Origin: Aspidiotus rigidus
Taxonomy: Eukaryota > Arthropoda > Insecta > Hemiptera > Diaspididae
Assembly (NCBI GenBank): GCA_035079385.1
Contig: JAVHKY010000003.1
Location: forward strand, 21,653,501 to 21,717,500
DNA length: 64,000 nt
Direction of reading: 5' to 3'
The notes beneath the pieces were generated by a model. That model searched no databases. It saw only the letters and a list, made by a program, of their open reading frames with translations, and was not told the DNA's origin. The first letter of the stretch is position 1. The number at the start of each line of letters is the position of its first letter. Made by a program: the position numbers and the translations under genes. Below, piece by piece: positions 35,501 through 46,900 of this stretch.

Positions 35501-38500
35501 ACGCTGTATTTGCCAAGGACACGCGGATATTTGCGACCAGCGCACCGGAGCTTGTATAAATTGCCAGAATAATACTGAGGGAGCACATTGTGACAGGTCG
35601 GTGTTAAACCGAAAATTCATCAATTCATAATCTAACTCGAAGAACTTTGGGAACTTGACTGTTCTCAGAGTTCGAGTTTTGATATCTTTTGGTTTTTGCA
35701 GTTCCCTTTTACTGATCGTTTGGTTTTTTTCTAGATGTAAAGAAGGTTATTATGGCGATCCCAGAATAGGATTTGATATTCCGTGTCGCCGATGCCCTTG
35801 CCCGGGTACCGTGGAGTCAGGCCATTCTTTTGCCCATCGTTGTGCTTTGGATTCGCGCACTCAGGATGTCATTTGTGAGTGCTCAGAAGGATACAGCGGT
35901 AGGTCACTGATGAAGATCGTACGTTTCATTTTTCAAACAGGGGAACCTAATTTATGTTGGGGCAAGTCTTTTGGAGAGAACGTCCGGCAGGGGCCGTCCT
36001 CTTGGCGAATTGTGGCGTAGACTGCAACCTTGGGATTTAAAAATCTCCAAAGGTGATCGTAGGTATCCGAGGACACGGGAAAGAAGAAAGAAAGAATATA
36101 AGCAGAGTAGAAAAAAATCTAGTCTAGGCTAGATAATAGGGAAGTTGACGCTAAGCTTAAAGGATTCGGAAGATTTCGTGGGGGCAAAGGCGAGGAAAAA
36201 TTCCCGAAGGTTGCCCTTGGGTATCTTAGAACCTCGAGAAGAAGAAGATAGAAATAAAACGGTGGGAGAGGATTTCTAAAGAGTGAAACTTCGGAAATAT
36301 ATATTATCAAGAGGGAAGGGAACTTGAACAAAACTCGACTCAATTAGGAACTTTGGGCAGGAGAAAAGGAAAAAGTAAACCAATACTCTTAAGGAGGTGT
36401 GGGGGTGAAAAATGTACTCTGCTGGTATGTGCAAGCAGCGAGAGAAATAAGCTGCGATTTTTTCGTATCAGAGATCTTGACATTTCTATCTTTTCATGTT
36501 CAGGAGCAAGGTGCGATTCATGCTCAGAAAACTATTTCGGTAATCCGGAAGATATCGGAGGAAGGTGCGCTCCATGCAACTGTAGTAATAATATCGATAT
36601 AATCAGACCGGGTAATTGTGATCGAAGCACGGGCAAATGTCTCAGATGTTTGTACAACACCGATGGTTTCAATTGTGAATACTGTCAGAGTGGCTTCTTC
36701 GGAGACGCATTGCAGCAAAGTTGCAAACGTGAGTAACGATGTCTACAGCTGGATAAAAAATTCAATACACTACTAAATCTTATCCTTTCTGTTTGTAGAA
36801 TGTGTCTGCGATTTATTGGGTACCGATCAGAAGCGAGGTCCTTGCGATAAATTCACCGGCCAGTGCCCTTGTCTACCGAACGTTACTGGCCAGTCTTGTG
36901 ACCAGTGCGCTCCCAATCATTGGAAGATAGCTAGTGGAGCCGGTTGTGAGCCTTGCGCTTGCGATCCTAACGGTTCCGATTCGGAGCAGTGCAACCAGTA
37001 CGATGGGCAGTGTCATTGCAAACAAGGCTTCGGTGGGCGGAAATGTGATCAGTGTCAAGCTTATTTCTGGGGTAATCCACGTTTGGAGAGGTGTAAAGGT
37101 AGGATACTTTAAATTGTGATCACAGTGATTCATTCTTTCTGTGCAAACCGTAAACGATTCTACATCTTTGGTTCAGCTTGTGGATGTAATCCAGAGGGTT
37201 CAGCAGATTTCCAGTGCAACCGAACTACTGGAGAATGCCTTTGCATGATGGGAATTGGTGGGGCCAAATGTAGCGAATGTGCCCGAGGATATATCGGCCA
37301 GATGCCTAATTGTGCACCTTGTGGTGAATGCTTTGATAATTGGGATTCGGTGCTGAATGATCTGAAGAGTACGTCGATTTAGTTTTCTGTATTCTGGCTT
37401 AAATGTCCTCCTAAAAAAATCTGTGCTTTCTTCAGAGCAAACGAAAATTGTGGCTGAGAATGCTACGGAAATCATGAAAACCGGAGCTTCGGGCTCTTAT
37501 TTGAATGAATTTGAAGCTCTAGAAAAGAAACTATCTGATGTGAAACAAGTACTACTTAACACGTCCGCTAGCTCTAATAAGCTGAGCGAACTCGAAAAGA
37601 AGATCAAACATGTCAAGTAAGGGTTTTCAAATACGCGATAGAAAATACTGCTCCGTCACTCTTATGTACGTCTTGTGTAGTGCCAGTATTATGACTCCCG
37701 AAGAGTTGAATAACGTCAGAAATGTGGCAGAAAATATTACTCAGCGCGTTCATCTGAATTCTTTAACTTTAAAAGATTTACAAACAAAGGCGAACAATCT
37801 GAACGAATTCACTCAAAGTCTGAAGGAAAATGCTACGAAATTGCAGGAAGGAAATATAGAGGGTAATGTTGATTAATTGATGGTTACTAGCAAATTATTG
37901 CAGCTGTGGTTGAAGTCGTATTTGTTGCAGGAGCGTTAAACTTAACTCGTGATGCCTTTGAACGTGCAACTCGTGCTAAACTCAAAAACGAACAAAGTAT
38001 AAAGAAGGCCTTCGATGCTCAGCAAACGTGCAAACGAACCGAGTCTCTGATAGGTCGTCTAGGATCTCAGTTTACCAAAGATCTCGAAGAAAATGATGGC
38101 AGACTACAAAGACTGAACGAATACTTGAATGAGATCGAATCGCAAATACCAAATTTAAACTCGCAGGTAAATCTCTGTTTACTGCTATGTACTCCTTTTT
38201 ATATGTAGAGTTTTTGTCGTCTTCAAATCTTTGTTGGATTTATTTTTATAGCTTTGTGATAAAGCAGGCAATCCCTGCGATACAATATGTGGGGGCGCCG
38301 GTTGTGGTTTTTGTGGTGGAATAGATTGTGATCAAGGTGCTCTGAATAAGGCAGAAAATGCCCTCAGATTTGCTAAAGATGCTGAAAAGGAGATCAAAGA
38401 TAAGGATTTCAAACTTGGAGAATTATTTAGAGGAGTAAGAATTTTGTTTTTCTCTCTCTCTAAAAAAAAGTCCTAGTTCGAGATGTATATCATATTTTAT

Positions 38501-39779
38501 TATGATTTAGGTGACTCAAGCTCGAGTGGATGCGAAAAACGCATTCAATGCGTCTCAGACAGCTCATCTAAAAGCAGAAACTGTCAAGAACGAATTTTCC
38601 CTATCGTTGAATCAGACAAACGATATGATCAAACAGTTGGATGAATTCATGAACACGTCAGCTTCGACTCCAACTGAGATACGTAAAAAAGCGGAAGAAG
38701 TAAGAGCCAACGTTACCCTTGATTTGATGCTATTGTATGAATTACATTTGATGGTTTCTTTATATTTCTTGACCTATAAATTTAGACACAGCAGAAAACC
38801 ATCGAATTACAGCCTAAACAAATACTGGAGATGGCGGAGAAGATCAACGAAACTGTCTCATCGTTGACCAACATCCAATTGATTATTGCTGATACAGAAG
38901 AGGACTTAGCCGACGCGCGGGATAAGAAAGAACGAGCGGACCACGCGTAGTAAGTTTTTCTTCCTATCAAGGTTTCACATATCATGAGTGACAATATTAA
39001 GCAATCCCGTATATTTGCAGCGAAAGAGCAAAAAATGTGCTCAATATGACGGAGAAAGTGTTATCCATTTTGGACGAAGCTGACCAATCTCAGAAGCTGG
39101 CAAATGCTGCTACTGAAAATGCAAATAGTAATATTACCGCAACTAGGAAGATTGTTGCTCTGGTAAATTTGAGTTGCAATATTAAGAAAGGTTAATAAAT
39201 ACTTCACTCACTATCGTGGTTACTTTACAACAGATTTCAGAAGCGAGTACCAAAGCCCATCAAAGTATGAATGAGACGATAAAAAATTTCATCGATTTAG
39301 AGGAACAATTTAAAACTTTACAAGGAAAGAATCTAGAAAATAATGCGGCCGCCCAAAAAGTGACTGAAGAACTAAAGCTCGTGTCGACGGACGTGAACGA
39401 TATATCCAGTAAGACGCAGACTTTAATAAGGAATTACGAAGCGGCAACGAAAGACTTAGAAAAAAGAGCATCCAATACCACGGAAACCGTTCAGAGTGCG
39501 AAGAAACTGGCTGATAGAGCTAGCGCTTTATTGTTAGCCGGCAAGGAAAAAATTGCGGAGTTGGATGGTAAGTGCACAGATTTTGAAAATTTTGTGTCAG
39601 TTACGAAAAAATTTGGTGATTCAATTATTCTCATTATAGGGCTCGACCAGTACTTCTCGGAACAAGATGCGAGTCTCAATGAGATTAACATCCGTATAAA
39701 AACTTTGACGGATAGGATCAAAGTCACCTCGGAGGATATCCGCAGACAATCGGACTATTATCAGACTTGTACGACTTAA
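17577..39779 (+). CDS. LanB1: laminin subunit beta (beta-1-like)
   Basis: 29 coding exons: 17577-17634, 21197-21315, 21396-21520, 21585-21753, 21821-22105, 22174-22405, 22483-22671, 22743-22922, 23003-23219, 23825-23936, 24007-24168, 24314-24434, 24508-24635, 24706-24895, 24978-25121, 35365-35596, 35735-35898, 36504-36728, 36799-37098, 37177-37368, 37436-37616, 37681-37862, 37931-38166, 38252-38434, 38511-38699, 38786-38949, 39021-39162, 39234-39567, 39640-39779. All junctions are GT/AG and in phase, giving 1,764 aa. Signal peptide about residues 1-19 ([19 protein letters not shown]). The LN domain follows ([25 protein letters not shown]), then cysteine-rich LE modules and an L4/LF domain (about 524-762). 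A second LE block runs to about 1181, followed by a coiled coil with the beta-knob ([11 protein letters not shown], about 1385-1400). A cysteine three residues from the end is available to bond the gamma chain. It is a basement-membrane heterotrimer subunit. Intron 15 is about 10.2 kb of satellite; intron 1 carries a foldback element. Confidence 0.97.
19193..20005. mobile_element. foldback element with long terminal inverted repeats (laminin intron 1)
   Basis: The left arm from CGGGATGGGGCAAAATGATG (19193) and the right arm ending ...CATTTTACCCCACCCG (20005) are inverted copies over roughly 180 bp or more at about 85-90% by eye. Shared blocks include GGGAGTTCGCACTAAATTCA, TGTACACTTTGAATCTAC and TTTCTACGACTTTTCT. 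A further inner pair, CGCATGAGGACACAA (about 19481-19495) against its complement near 19753-19767, shows the symmetry extends inward. The central 250 bp is unique and without an open frame. This is a non-autonomous foldback or long-TIR element; I do not recognise the family. Confidence 0.85.
21045..21129 (+). repeat. two degenerate 45-bp satellite monomers in laminin intron 1
   Basis: 21045-21069 (ATTAGGGACTTGGAAAAATT+TCGAC) matches the core of the satellite unit. 21079-21129 contains a second degenerate unit ending CTCTCGAGCTATATATA, identical to the unit's other half. They lie about 70 bp upstream of exon 2 and 4.2 kb before the main array, in the same orientation. Confidence 0.8.
23540..23604. 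repeat. short inverted repeat (hairpin) in laminin intron 9
   Basis: ACGTTGCAGCGTGG (about 23540-23553) and its perfect complement CCACGCTGCAACGT (about 23591-23604) flank a 37-base loop that contains a further, partly paired AAAGC/AGCTTT segment. It could be a tiny MITE relic or a hairpin in the transcript. No function is shown. Confidence 0.55.
25680..26405 (+). repeat. 363-bp higher-order duplication in the satellite
   Basis: The variant order starting with a GAAAGAAATTTTGAC unit at 25680 is reproduced from 26043, offset 363 bp (eight units plus 3 bp). The same series of unit variants appears in the same order, including the TTTCGAGCTACATATG unit and the TATGTATGG insertion. The whole series then recurs at 27309. 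Confidence 0.85.
26043..28574 (+). repeat. 1,266-bp higher-order duplication in the satellite
   Basis: Seven separate landmarks recur with the same 1,266-bp offset: 26043/27309, 26451/27717, 26587/27853, 26723/27989, 26946/28212, 26992/28258 and 27128/28394. Differences are isolated substitutions, for example GGGGAACTTGG at 27439 and GATCGGAGG at 28291. This is a recent tandem duplication of a block of about 28 units. Confidence 0.9.
28415..33486 (+). repeat. 2,536-bp higher-order tandem duplication in the satellite
   Basis: All unit variants in about 28415-30950 recur at exactly +2,536 bp in 30951-33486; landmarks include 28575/31111, 28846/31382, 29388/31924, 30021/32557 and 30702/33238. 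I found no difference in the stretches compared. The break is at a unit boundary: GAGCTATACATG begins both blocks, while GAGCTATGTATG follows the second. This is an unequal-exchange product, or an assembly duplication that long reads should confirm. Confidence 0.88.
36297..36344 (+). repeat. degenerate 45-bp satellite monomer in laminin intron 17
   Basis: The string ATATATATTATCAAGAGGGA followed by AGGGAACTTGAACAAAACTCGACTC has the same order of blocks as the satellite unit (ATATGATAGGAGGGGGACTTG, A-run, TCGACTC), with several substitutions. It shows that single copies occur in a second laminin intron. Confidence 0.6.
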
Positions 39780-41573
39780 AGTGTAGGAAGGAATAAATTG
39801 TTGATTGTTTGCCAATGTTTCAGTTCCTATCGTCTAGTTTTTCTTTTTTACTTGAATTTTCAAGACGAAAGAACGTATTTTATACTAGTTTTGGTACCAT
39901 GTTGATTTCTCGATTTTAATATATGATTAAGTATTCTTCTATAACTTCATAACTTTCATTTTTATGATTGAAAATAATGTGAATATTTTTGTATAACTTT
40001 TTTATGCGTGTATTTTTGAAAATTTCAAATAGTGTTGAGTTCTGTTACCTTATTTAATATTAAATGATAATATTATTTAAAAAGTCTTCATCGATTGTCA
40101 CGATTGTGAAGAGACCTCGATATTGGAGCTCATACATTGTACCACAGTTATTCAGATGTCATTTTCCTCTTGAGACAAGAAGCCTAAATGAAATCTATTT
40201 GGAGAGGGGTTTGTAAGGGCAGTTGTGTGTAATCGATCCATAATATTGAAGAAAATATTTTCGGCCTCAGAATATTTCTCAAGTACAATACTCGTAGGGG
40301 TCTCCTACAATGAATGAAAGTTGGCAACCAGTAACGGGCAATTTAGTTATCAGATTGCCACTTTTCAACGGTGTGATTTGAAATTTTCTCAACAATGATT
40401 GTGAAATTTCAGGAACGTTGATTAGAATAACACAAGGCGGGCAACGTGAACAAAATTTTTGTTGGGGTTGCTCGAGTACCAGATCGCCAACTTCTGTTCA
40501 TCATGGGAAACCCCTCAGACCGAGAATATTTTTCGAGATGTTGCTGGAAGAAAGAATCAGGCCAAACTTAATTTTTGGACTTGGAATATTTTTCAAATAC
40601 GAGTAAGAAACTGTACTTCTCCAAAATCTATGTATACTTCGTTTTTTTCTACTACTAAAATTTCAACAATAATATTCTAAATCTGAAAATATTGTACTAG
40701 GGAGTTGTTCAAACACCAAAGACATTCTTACTCTTGTTGATTTCTTTGAGGAAATGGGGAAAAAAAAGAACCTCAAACTAAATATGATATTCTACTTAAG
40801 TCTGAAAATATTGCATTCAAAAAAACTTCAACTCGATATCATGAATGTATCGAGTAAAACCTCTAAAAATATTTTGTATCCGAAAATGATTTTGAATTTG
40901 AGTCAATTCCTCTTTCAAATGACATCTCGAAAAATAAGTATTTCAGTCAAAATTGAAAGAGAGGTCAACCAATGAGAGTGAAAAAAAGAGCGATGGTACA
41001 AGTCACACGAGAAATTTGGCAAATATTAAAATGACGAAACCTTTTTTTTTTTAATAAAAAATAGGACAGTTGAAAAATTTTCGTTTGCCCTTCATCAGTG
41101 ATATATAAGTTCTTTTTTTCGTTTCTCTTCCATTCTTTTCTACCCATACAATAATCAAACGGTACTGCAAAGTAGATGAAAACTACGGCAAGTGAACTGG
41201 ATTTACGACAAAGAAATGAACAGAAATAAATTAATGAATGACAGACAAAAAATGGATGTCCAGAAATATCGAACATTAGACAAAAATTGTACCAGGAAGC
41301 TATCAATCAACAATTTTCTACTCTCTCGGAGCCGCCGAGTTCCTGTCATCCAAAAACCTTTTAATTTCCTCACACATTTTCAAATTTCTTTCAGCTCTTC
41401 CTCGTTCCGTCAACATATAATTCAGTCCAATTTTACAAATATTCGTATAAGAGGTAAGGCCTAGTAGCCATCCTCTTACCAACTTTATTCCCTTATTTAT
41501 CTATTTATTTATTTATTTTTAAAATTTTTTTCTTTATAAGCTTTAACGAATGACCATTCATAACTTCCCTGAT
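39780..41573. other. laminin 3' flank and intergenic DNA
   Basis: This interval contains the probable laminin 3' UTR (AATAAA at 39792-39797, too close to the stop to be the only signal) and AT-rich DNA. Frames of 60-115 codons are present on both strands, but none shows a recognisable domain or splice-linked partners. Confidence 0.45.
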
Positions 41574-41833
41574 TTGTGGTGCAACGCGAGAAAAGGGACC
41601 AGTCTGGCCGAAGCGTTTTTCCACAGCGCACGTGTTGATAGTTGAATAGGTGTAACGCGAGAAAAGGGACCAGTCTGGCCTGAGCGGTTCTTCACAGAAT
41701 ACGTGTTAATGTCTCTAAATTTCACAAAAATCCGTTCACTCTAACGCGAGATATTAGGATTTTCAACTTTGAACACCTGTTCTGTGAAGAACCGCTCAGG
41801 CCAGACTGGTCCCTTTTCTCGCGTTACACCACA
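41574..41833. mobile_element. foldback element with a 51-bp perfect inverted repeat
   Basis: GGTGTAACGCGAGAAAAGGG continuing to TTCTTCACAGAA (about 41649-41699) is the exact complement of 41780-41830. A third copy of the same motif (GTGGTGCAACGCGAGAAAAG, from 41576) lies outside the left arm in the same orientation, so the outer ends also pair (TGTGGTG.AACGCG against CGCGTTACACCACA). The interior of about 80 bp has another CTAACGCGAGA. Nothing is coded. Confidence 0.88.
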
Positions 41834-42510
41834 TTTATTGAATTAGAAAGTCGGCACTAGTCCTGACTATGGATTTGTATGTCAGAGTAATTGTTTTCGC
41901 CATTATCATACTTTATAAATTTTTATTTTTTTATTTTATTCATCTTCAAAATTTGTCGATTATTTCCTTGTAATTGGCGAGTAGATGTCGTGGTTACATT
42001 TTGACATGTCAAACATTTATTCTTCTTTCGCGTAAATTTTAATCATCTTGCTGTAGCGATAAAGTTTCCCCGAAAAATTTCTCTAATGATGCGAGCATCG
42101 GTACGACAAAATCATCATTAATTATGAACCTTTGAAACCAGTAAAAAAATACAAGGTCAATCTTATACAATCACTGTATATTCAAAGGCTAGCTGCATGT
42201 CCGGACTAAATTCTGAACTGAAAACTGATCATAATTATCATTTTTCTTGATTTTAAATTTCAATGTTAGCGCTCCTGGTGAATCATTCCATGCTTCGTTT
42301 ATTGAAGACTCCAATTACATAGCAATCGGAAGAAAAATACCCTTTTATACGAAAATTGCCGTACAAAGACCCTATTTATCCCGATTCATATGTTCTCAAA
42401 TGTTTGACGAACATGCAGGTATTGAATTCCGCAAAATGGTTGTTAAAACCCGAGTGATGTAGAACTATTTTCCTTAATCGTAAATACTGCACGTTCGTCA
42501 AATATTATTT

Positions 42511-42643
42511 CTGCCGTACAAAGTAGAATCGACGTATATCCATATCAACAATCAGCAAAAAAGGTTATTTTTTTCATATGTGAAGGATATCTTTTTCGCA
42601 GATCGTCGATATGGATATACGTCAATTCCACTTTGTGCGGTAG
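42511..42643. mobile_element. 133-bp MITE with 36-bp inverted ends
   Basis: The left arm CTGCCGTACAAAGTAGAATC plus GACGTATATCCATATC (42511-42546) matches the complement of 42608-42643 with only four mismatches. A diverged relative lies at about 56519-56851. It sits about 200 bp upstream of the STEEP1 start codon, within its likely promoter region. Confidence 0.85.
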
Positions 42644-42840
42644 ATTTGCACGGCAGTCCCTGAGACCTTGATAATAATAATGAAAGAGATAACGAAGTAG
42701 GTACAAAAATTACAAGATTAAAGTTATTTTTATTTAGTTCGTTTCGTTTGATACGTCCAGTAATTTACTGTTACTGTATTGTTGATTAGTGATCATTTCT
42801 CAACTGTCAGTGATTCCCGTCCCAGAAAACTTTGCGCAGT

Positions 42841-43749
42841 ATGCCGAAAGTCGTATCCCGTAGCATTGTCTGTTCAGATACGAAAGATCAAGAAGAGTAT
42901 AATGAAGAAAAACCACTTCATATTTATTATTGCCTTTGTGGTCAGATGACGTTAATTTTAGGTAACTATCAATCGTTTTCCGATCACTTTGAAATCGAAT
43001 CCTTCGACTGATTTAATCGTTATCTTACAGACTGCGCTTTGGAAAGATTGCCCTTACGCAAACGTGATAACTCTCGAGTTATTGATGGATATAAACACGT
43101 TCATAAAATCGCTTGTGAACCCGATGAAACAGTATACATCAGACGACCTGAAGGTATTGAGAAACAAAACAGATTGAAGTGTAAGAAGTAAGTTCAATGA
43201 AATAATATGCCGTGATACACAAATTACTCGCCAGCTTCTAATACTTCTTTTGTTAATTCTCTGCTTTATTTTCTAGATGCGGATTACTTCTGTATTACAA
43301 ACACGATTCTAAAAACCTTCATTTTGCTGTTGATGGTGCCCTCATGAAAAATGTTGGTGAAGTACCAAAAGTTGATATTTATAATCAAGTAGCTGCTGAG
43401 AAACCCAAAAAAATTATGGTGACGAAACATACCAAAAATATGGGTAAATTCAGTTCTGTGACCGTGTCCACTATAGACGAAGAGGAAGATGAAATTGAAG
43501 CGGTAAGACTCGAATTCTTTCGATTGGTAATATTTTTCTGGATAACCTAAAGAATATTATTCAAATACTCTATATATTCGATTTCAGAGAGAAATTGCTG
43601 ATTCTTACGCGAATAATGCTCGTATTATTGAAAAACAATTAGAACGGAAAGGACTGAGCAAGAGAAAAGCTGAAAACTCTGGAGACCTATCAAACGAATT
43701 CGAGTTTAAACCAAAGGCAGTCAGAGGAACACTCATTGATAAGTTCTAG
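42841..43749 (+). CDS. STEEP1: STING ER exit protein (STEEP1; CXorf56 family)
   Basis: Four exons, 42841-42961, 43031-43187, 43277-43502 and 43588-43749, give 222 codons including the stop (221 aa; the human protein is 222). The start [20 protein letters not shown] matches the family almost exactly. Conserved pairs of cysteines follow ([18 protein letters not shown]), then [29 protein letters not shown] and the C-terminal VRGTLIDKF. In vertebrates STEEP1 promotes curvature of ER membranes and exit of STING to the Golgi; the insect role is inferred from homology. It is tail-to-tail with DNAAF5, stops only about 160 bp apart, so 3' UTRs probably overlap. Confidence 0.96.
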
Positions 43750-43911
43750 AGACGTTCCGGCCAAATATATATTTGTATCTGTGGTGAAGTCATGGAAAAC
43801 GTCCCTATGTTTATTGTTCGCACTCGGAGAGGCGTAGGCGAGTAATGATCCAGTGATTTCGATATAATATCACGTATATTTGTGCAAAAAATTTTAAAAT
43901 CTATACGAATT

Positions 43912-46900
43912 TCATATATTTAAGTGTTTCTTAAGTAGATCGGCGACATCTGTGTGATGAAATTTCCTAACGCAATTTTTCATGTCATTCTCCGGTAATA
44001 CGAATTTTATACGGGTCACTATTTGTTCATGTTCTGTAATTCCTAGAAAATTCATATTTCATTATTTATGCGGAATATCTGCAATATTCTTTACGTTTAT
44101 CATTGACAATGTTCGGATTAGCACCCGATGTATTGTTCAAATAAAATAATGAAAGCTAATAAACTCATGGAATACCTAGAATTGCATCTCTGACTTTTCG
44201 ATCGTCATCATCGGCGTTCAGGAGAATCATCCTCAATCCTTTGATGATAATCAATTTTGAGTCGCTATCTAAAATATTCATATCAGGTGCTTTGAGCATC
44301 AGAATTCTGGCGGTGTTTGCGGCGGTCAATCGAACCGAATTACTCTTATCGTTCAATCTCTCGGTCACCACTGTCACCAACGATAATAAGCGCTAATAAA
44401 TTCTATGTATTTGAGTGGGAAAGAGAATTATTGAATAATTTCGATTACCATTAAACGATTTTACAAAAATATCAACTTCAATGGTTCCATTTTCATTTTG
44501 GCCCAAGAAAGGCAATGCTTGTAAACTATAAATTCTGGTTTCATCGTATCCATCTTCGCATAAACTGAGCAGCAGAGGATGCATCTGAAACATAGTAAGG
44601 GTTTTCATCTGTGCTTCGGTTACGTGGATTCCAGTATTTGAATACTCACATTTACAATAAAATCGCGACTCAGTGCAGTAGATTTTTGAATAAAGAGTAA
44701 CACAATACAGACTGCCGTACAGCGAATTACTTCTAAAGATTTACCTGCTCTCCAAATAAGTTGTGTCTTCAGGGGACCTTCAAATAGGAATGAAAATTGG
44801 GTATGAATAACATTTTTAAATTCGCAAATACTTTGAGATAGTATTTCAATTTTACCAAGAATGATTCTTTCGATCAAATCGGCATTATTTCTAAAATCAA
44901 ATTGGTCTAGTTCGAATAATTTTCCAATTCGTTGAAGCATTTTGAAGATCACCTCTTTTACTGCTTTTTGATTGAATATAACGTCCATAATTTGTATTAC
45001 CTCACTTGCTACATACTTGAATACATCATCTGGAAACGAAAAAATCAGTTTTACAACACGAACTGTAATGTTTGACTTCGAGTTTAATGAAATATTTTCA
45101 TGACTGAGCGATATTTAAGGCTGAGTCATGATTAAAGATGGATTAGAATACATTATAGACGAACAGTTAGGTCTGAGAGGTGTAAAAATACGAAATTACA
45201 TTTCTATGAACTATTTTCTGAGTAATTCTTGGAAAAATTGATAAAGGAAAAAAAAAGAATAGGAAAAATCTTCCCTTTGCCTCATTCTATTCTCAAAATT
45301 ACCAGCATATTTAGACATTAAAGCCAGTAAAATGTTGAAGTCTAAGGAATAAGATTCCCATATACTACACGAGCCGATTAAACGATTTAGTATTTGTGGT
45401 AAATATTTGCCATTCAGATCTGAAACGCACGAATTTGAAGAAATTTTGGCCAAATCTTTCATGACATCTGAAAAATATCATATTTCCAGTTATCGTCATT
45501 GTATTCGTTTTAAAGCTAAATAAAGATTATTTCTCAGCAATTTTCCTCATCCTGACCTGTAGCTCTCTTTTGAACTTCGTCGTTTCCAAATGCCAATATT
45601 GATACAGAAGTCAAGTATAATTTGTGCAACATTACATCATCCAAGGTAGACTTCTCTAAACAATTGAGTAGTTTTGTTATTATATCTAAGAGACTATTTT
45701 GACATCTTTCCTATGAACACAAAGTTGGAAATTTCAACATTAGTACCATTGGGTAAAATTTTATCATAAATATTATACGAGTACATTTCGTTGGCTCTTT
45801 TGGGGGGGGGGGGGGCACAATAAATTATAATCAAGGAAATAAAGAAAAAGTTTGAGAAAAATTTCAAATTATCGAGAAATATTCATGAAATAATGTCGAT
45901 AATTGATGGATTTTGAAAGTAATAAGACAGGACCAAAAAAAGACTACCACACTAAATGTACACTACTTTAATTATTCTTCTCAATGTGCGAGTACGTAAA
46001 AACACAAAATACATGGAAGTATTCCAACTAAAATCCTATTACAGAAATTATACTCGGATTTAAGAATGAAATATCGCTAGTAGCACTGATTTCAAATCTC
46101 TGCAAATACCGTAATTGTTTCAAATTTCGTGTCAAGAAAGTTCAGCACACAACGTTTCTTATTATACAGCGCTTGAAGTTCCTAATTCAGAAGCTGCTGG
46201 AAAGTTCAGTACCGTACATGGTAACTGACTAAAAATAAGAAGACAAGTTTTAAATCTTTTACCTCTCTTGTTTCGCGTACTTCACTTTCGGCAAGATCGG
46301 TGATAATCTCATTAATATTTTCTAAAATGTGGCTCGCTGGATTATGTTTCATCAACGCAGCTAGCACTAAATAATGGCCTGAAGAGGGATTTTCCTTGAG
46401 TTTCCGGATCGATGTTTTCCAGTACATTTCAGAAGGTACAAAATACCCCATGATTTCTGCGCTTTCAGCAGCCTATAATTTTGTATCATGATTTATTCGA
46501 TTCATCTATCAGCATAAAAATCCGTGATACAAGGGAAACGTACATTTCTGTAAACTGCCGGTTCTTCATCCATGCATGCTTTACACATGGTCGATAAGAC
46601 AATATCGAAACAAGACACGATACGATCTTCTCCGTGCAAAACGATGGTTTTGAATAACTCGGATGATTTTATCCTCACTTCTGGTTTCTAAATAACGGCA
46701 ATATTTAGATAATTTATTTTTCCCTCAACTTTGACACACTCTATTTTAGTACATAATCTCACCCAATCTTTCAATTCGTGCATTACGGTAGGAATTATTT
46801 TCTTCATTTCGTTTTGAACGATCGTTCGACATCCTATATTAGGTCGTTTCACTAAAATATTCAATTATCAGATATAGCAACGTAGAAGCTTCCAAGATGT

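Noticed and set aside
38700..38867. Read-through extension of laminin exon 25
   Set aside because: A GTAAGA donor at 38700 and an AG acceptor before 38786 restore the coiled-coil frame; the read-through sequence is hydrophobic and out of character.
44165..44175. DNAAF5 ending at the in-frame stop at 44165
   Set aside because: A donor (CTAG/GTATTC) at 44176 joins in phase to an exon at 44042-43912 that adds 42 helical residues, as expected for the family's C-terminus.
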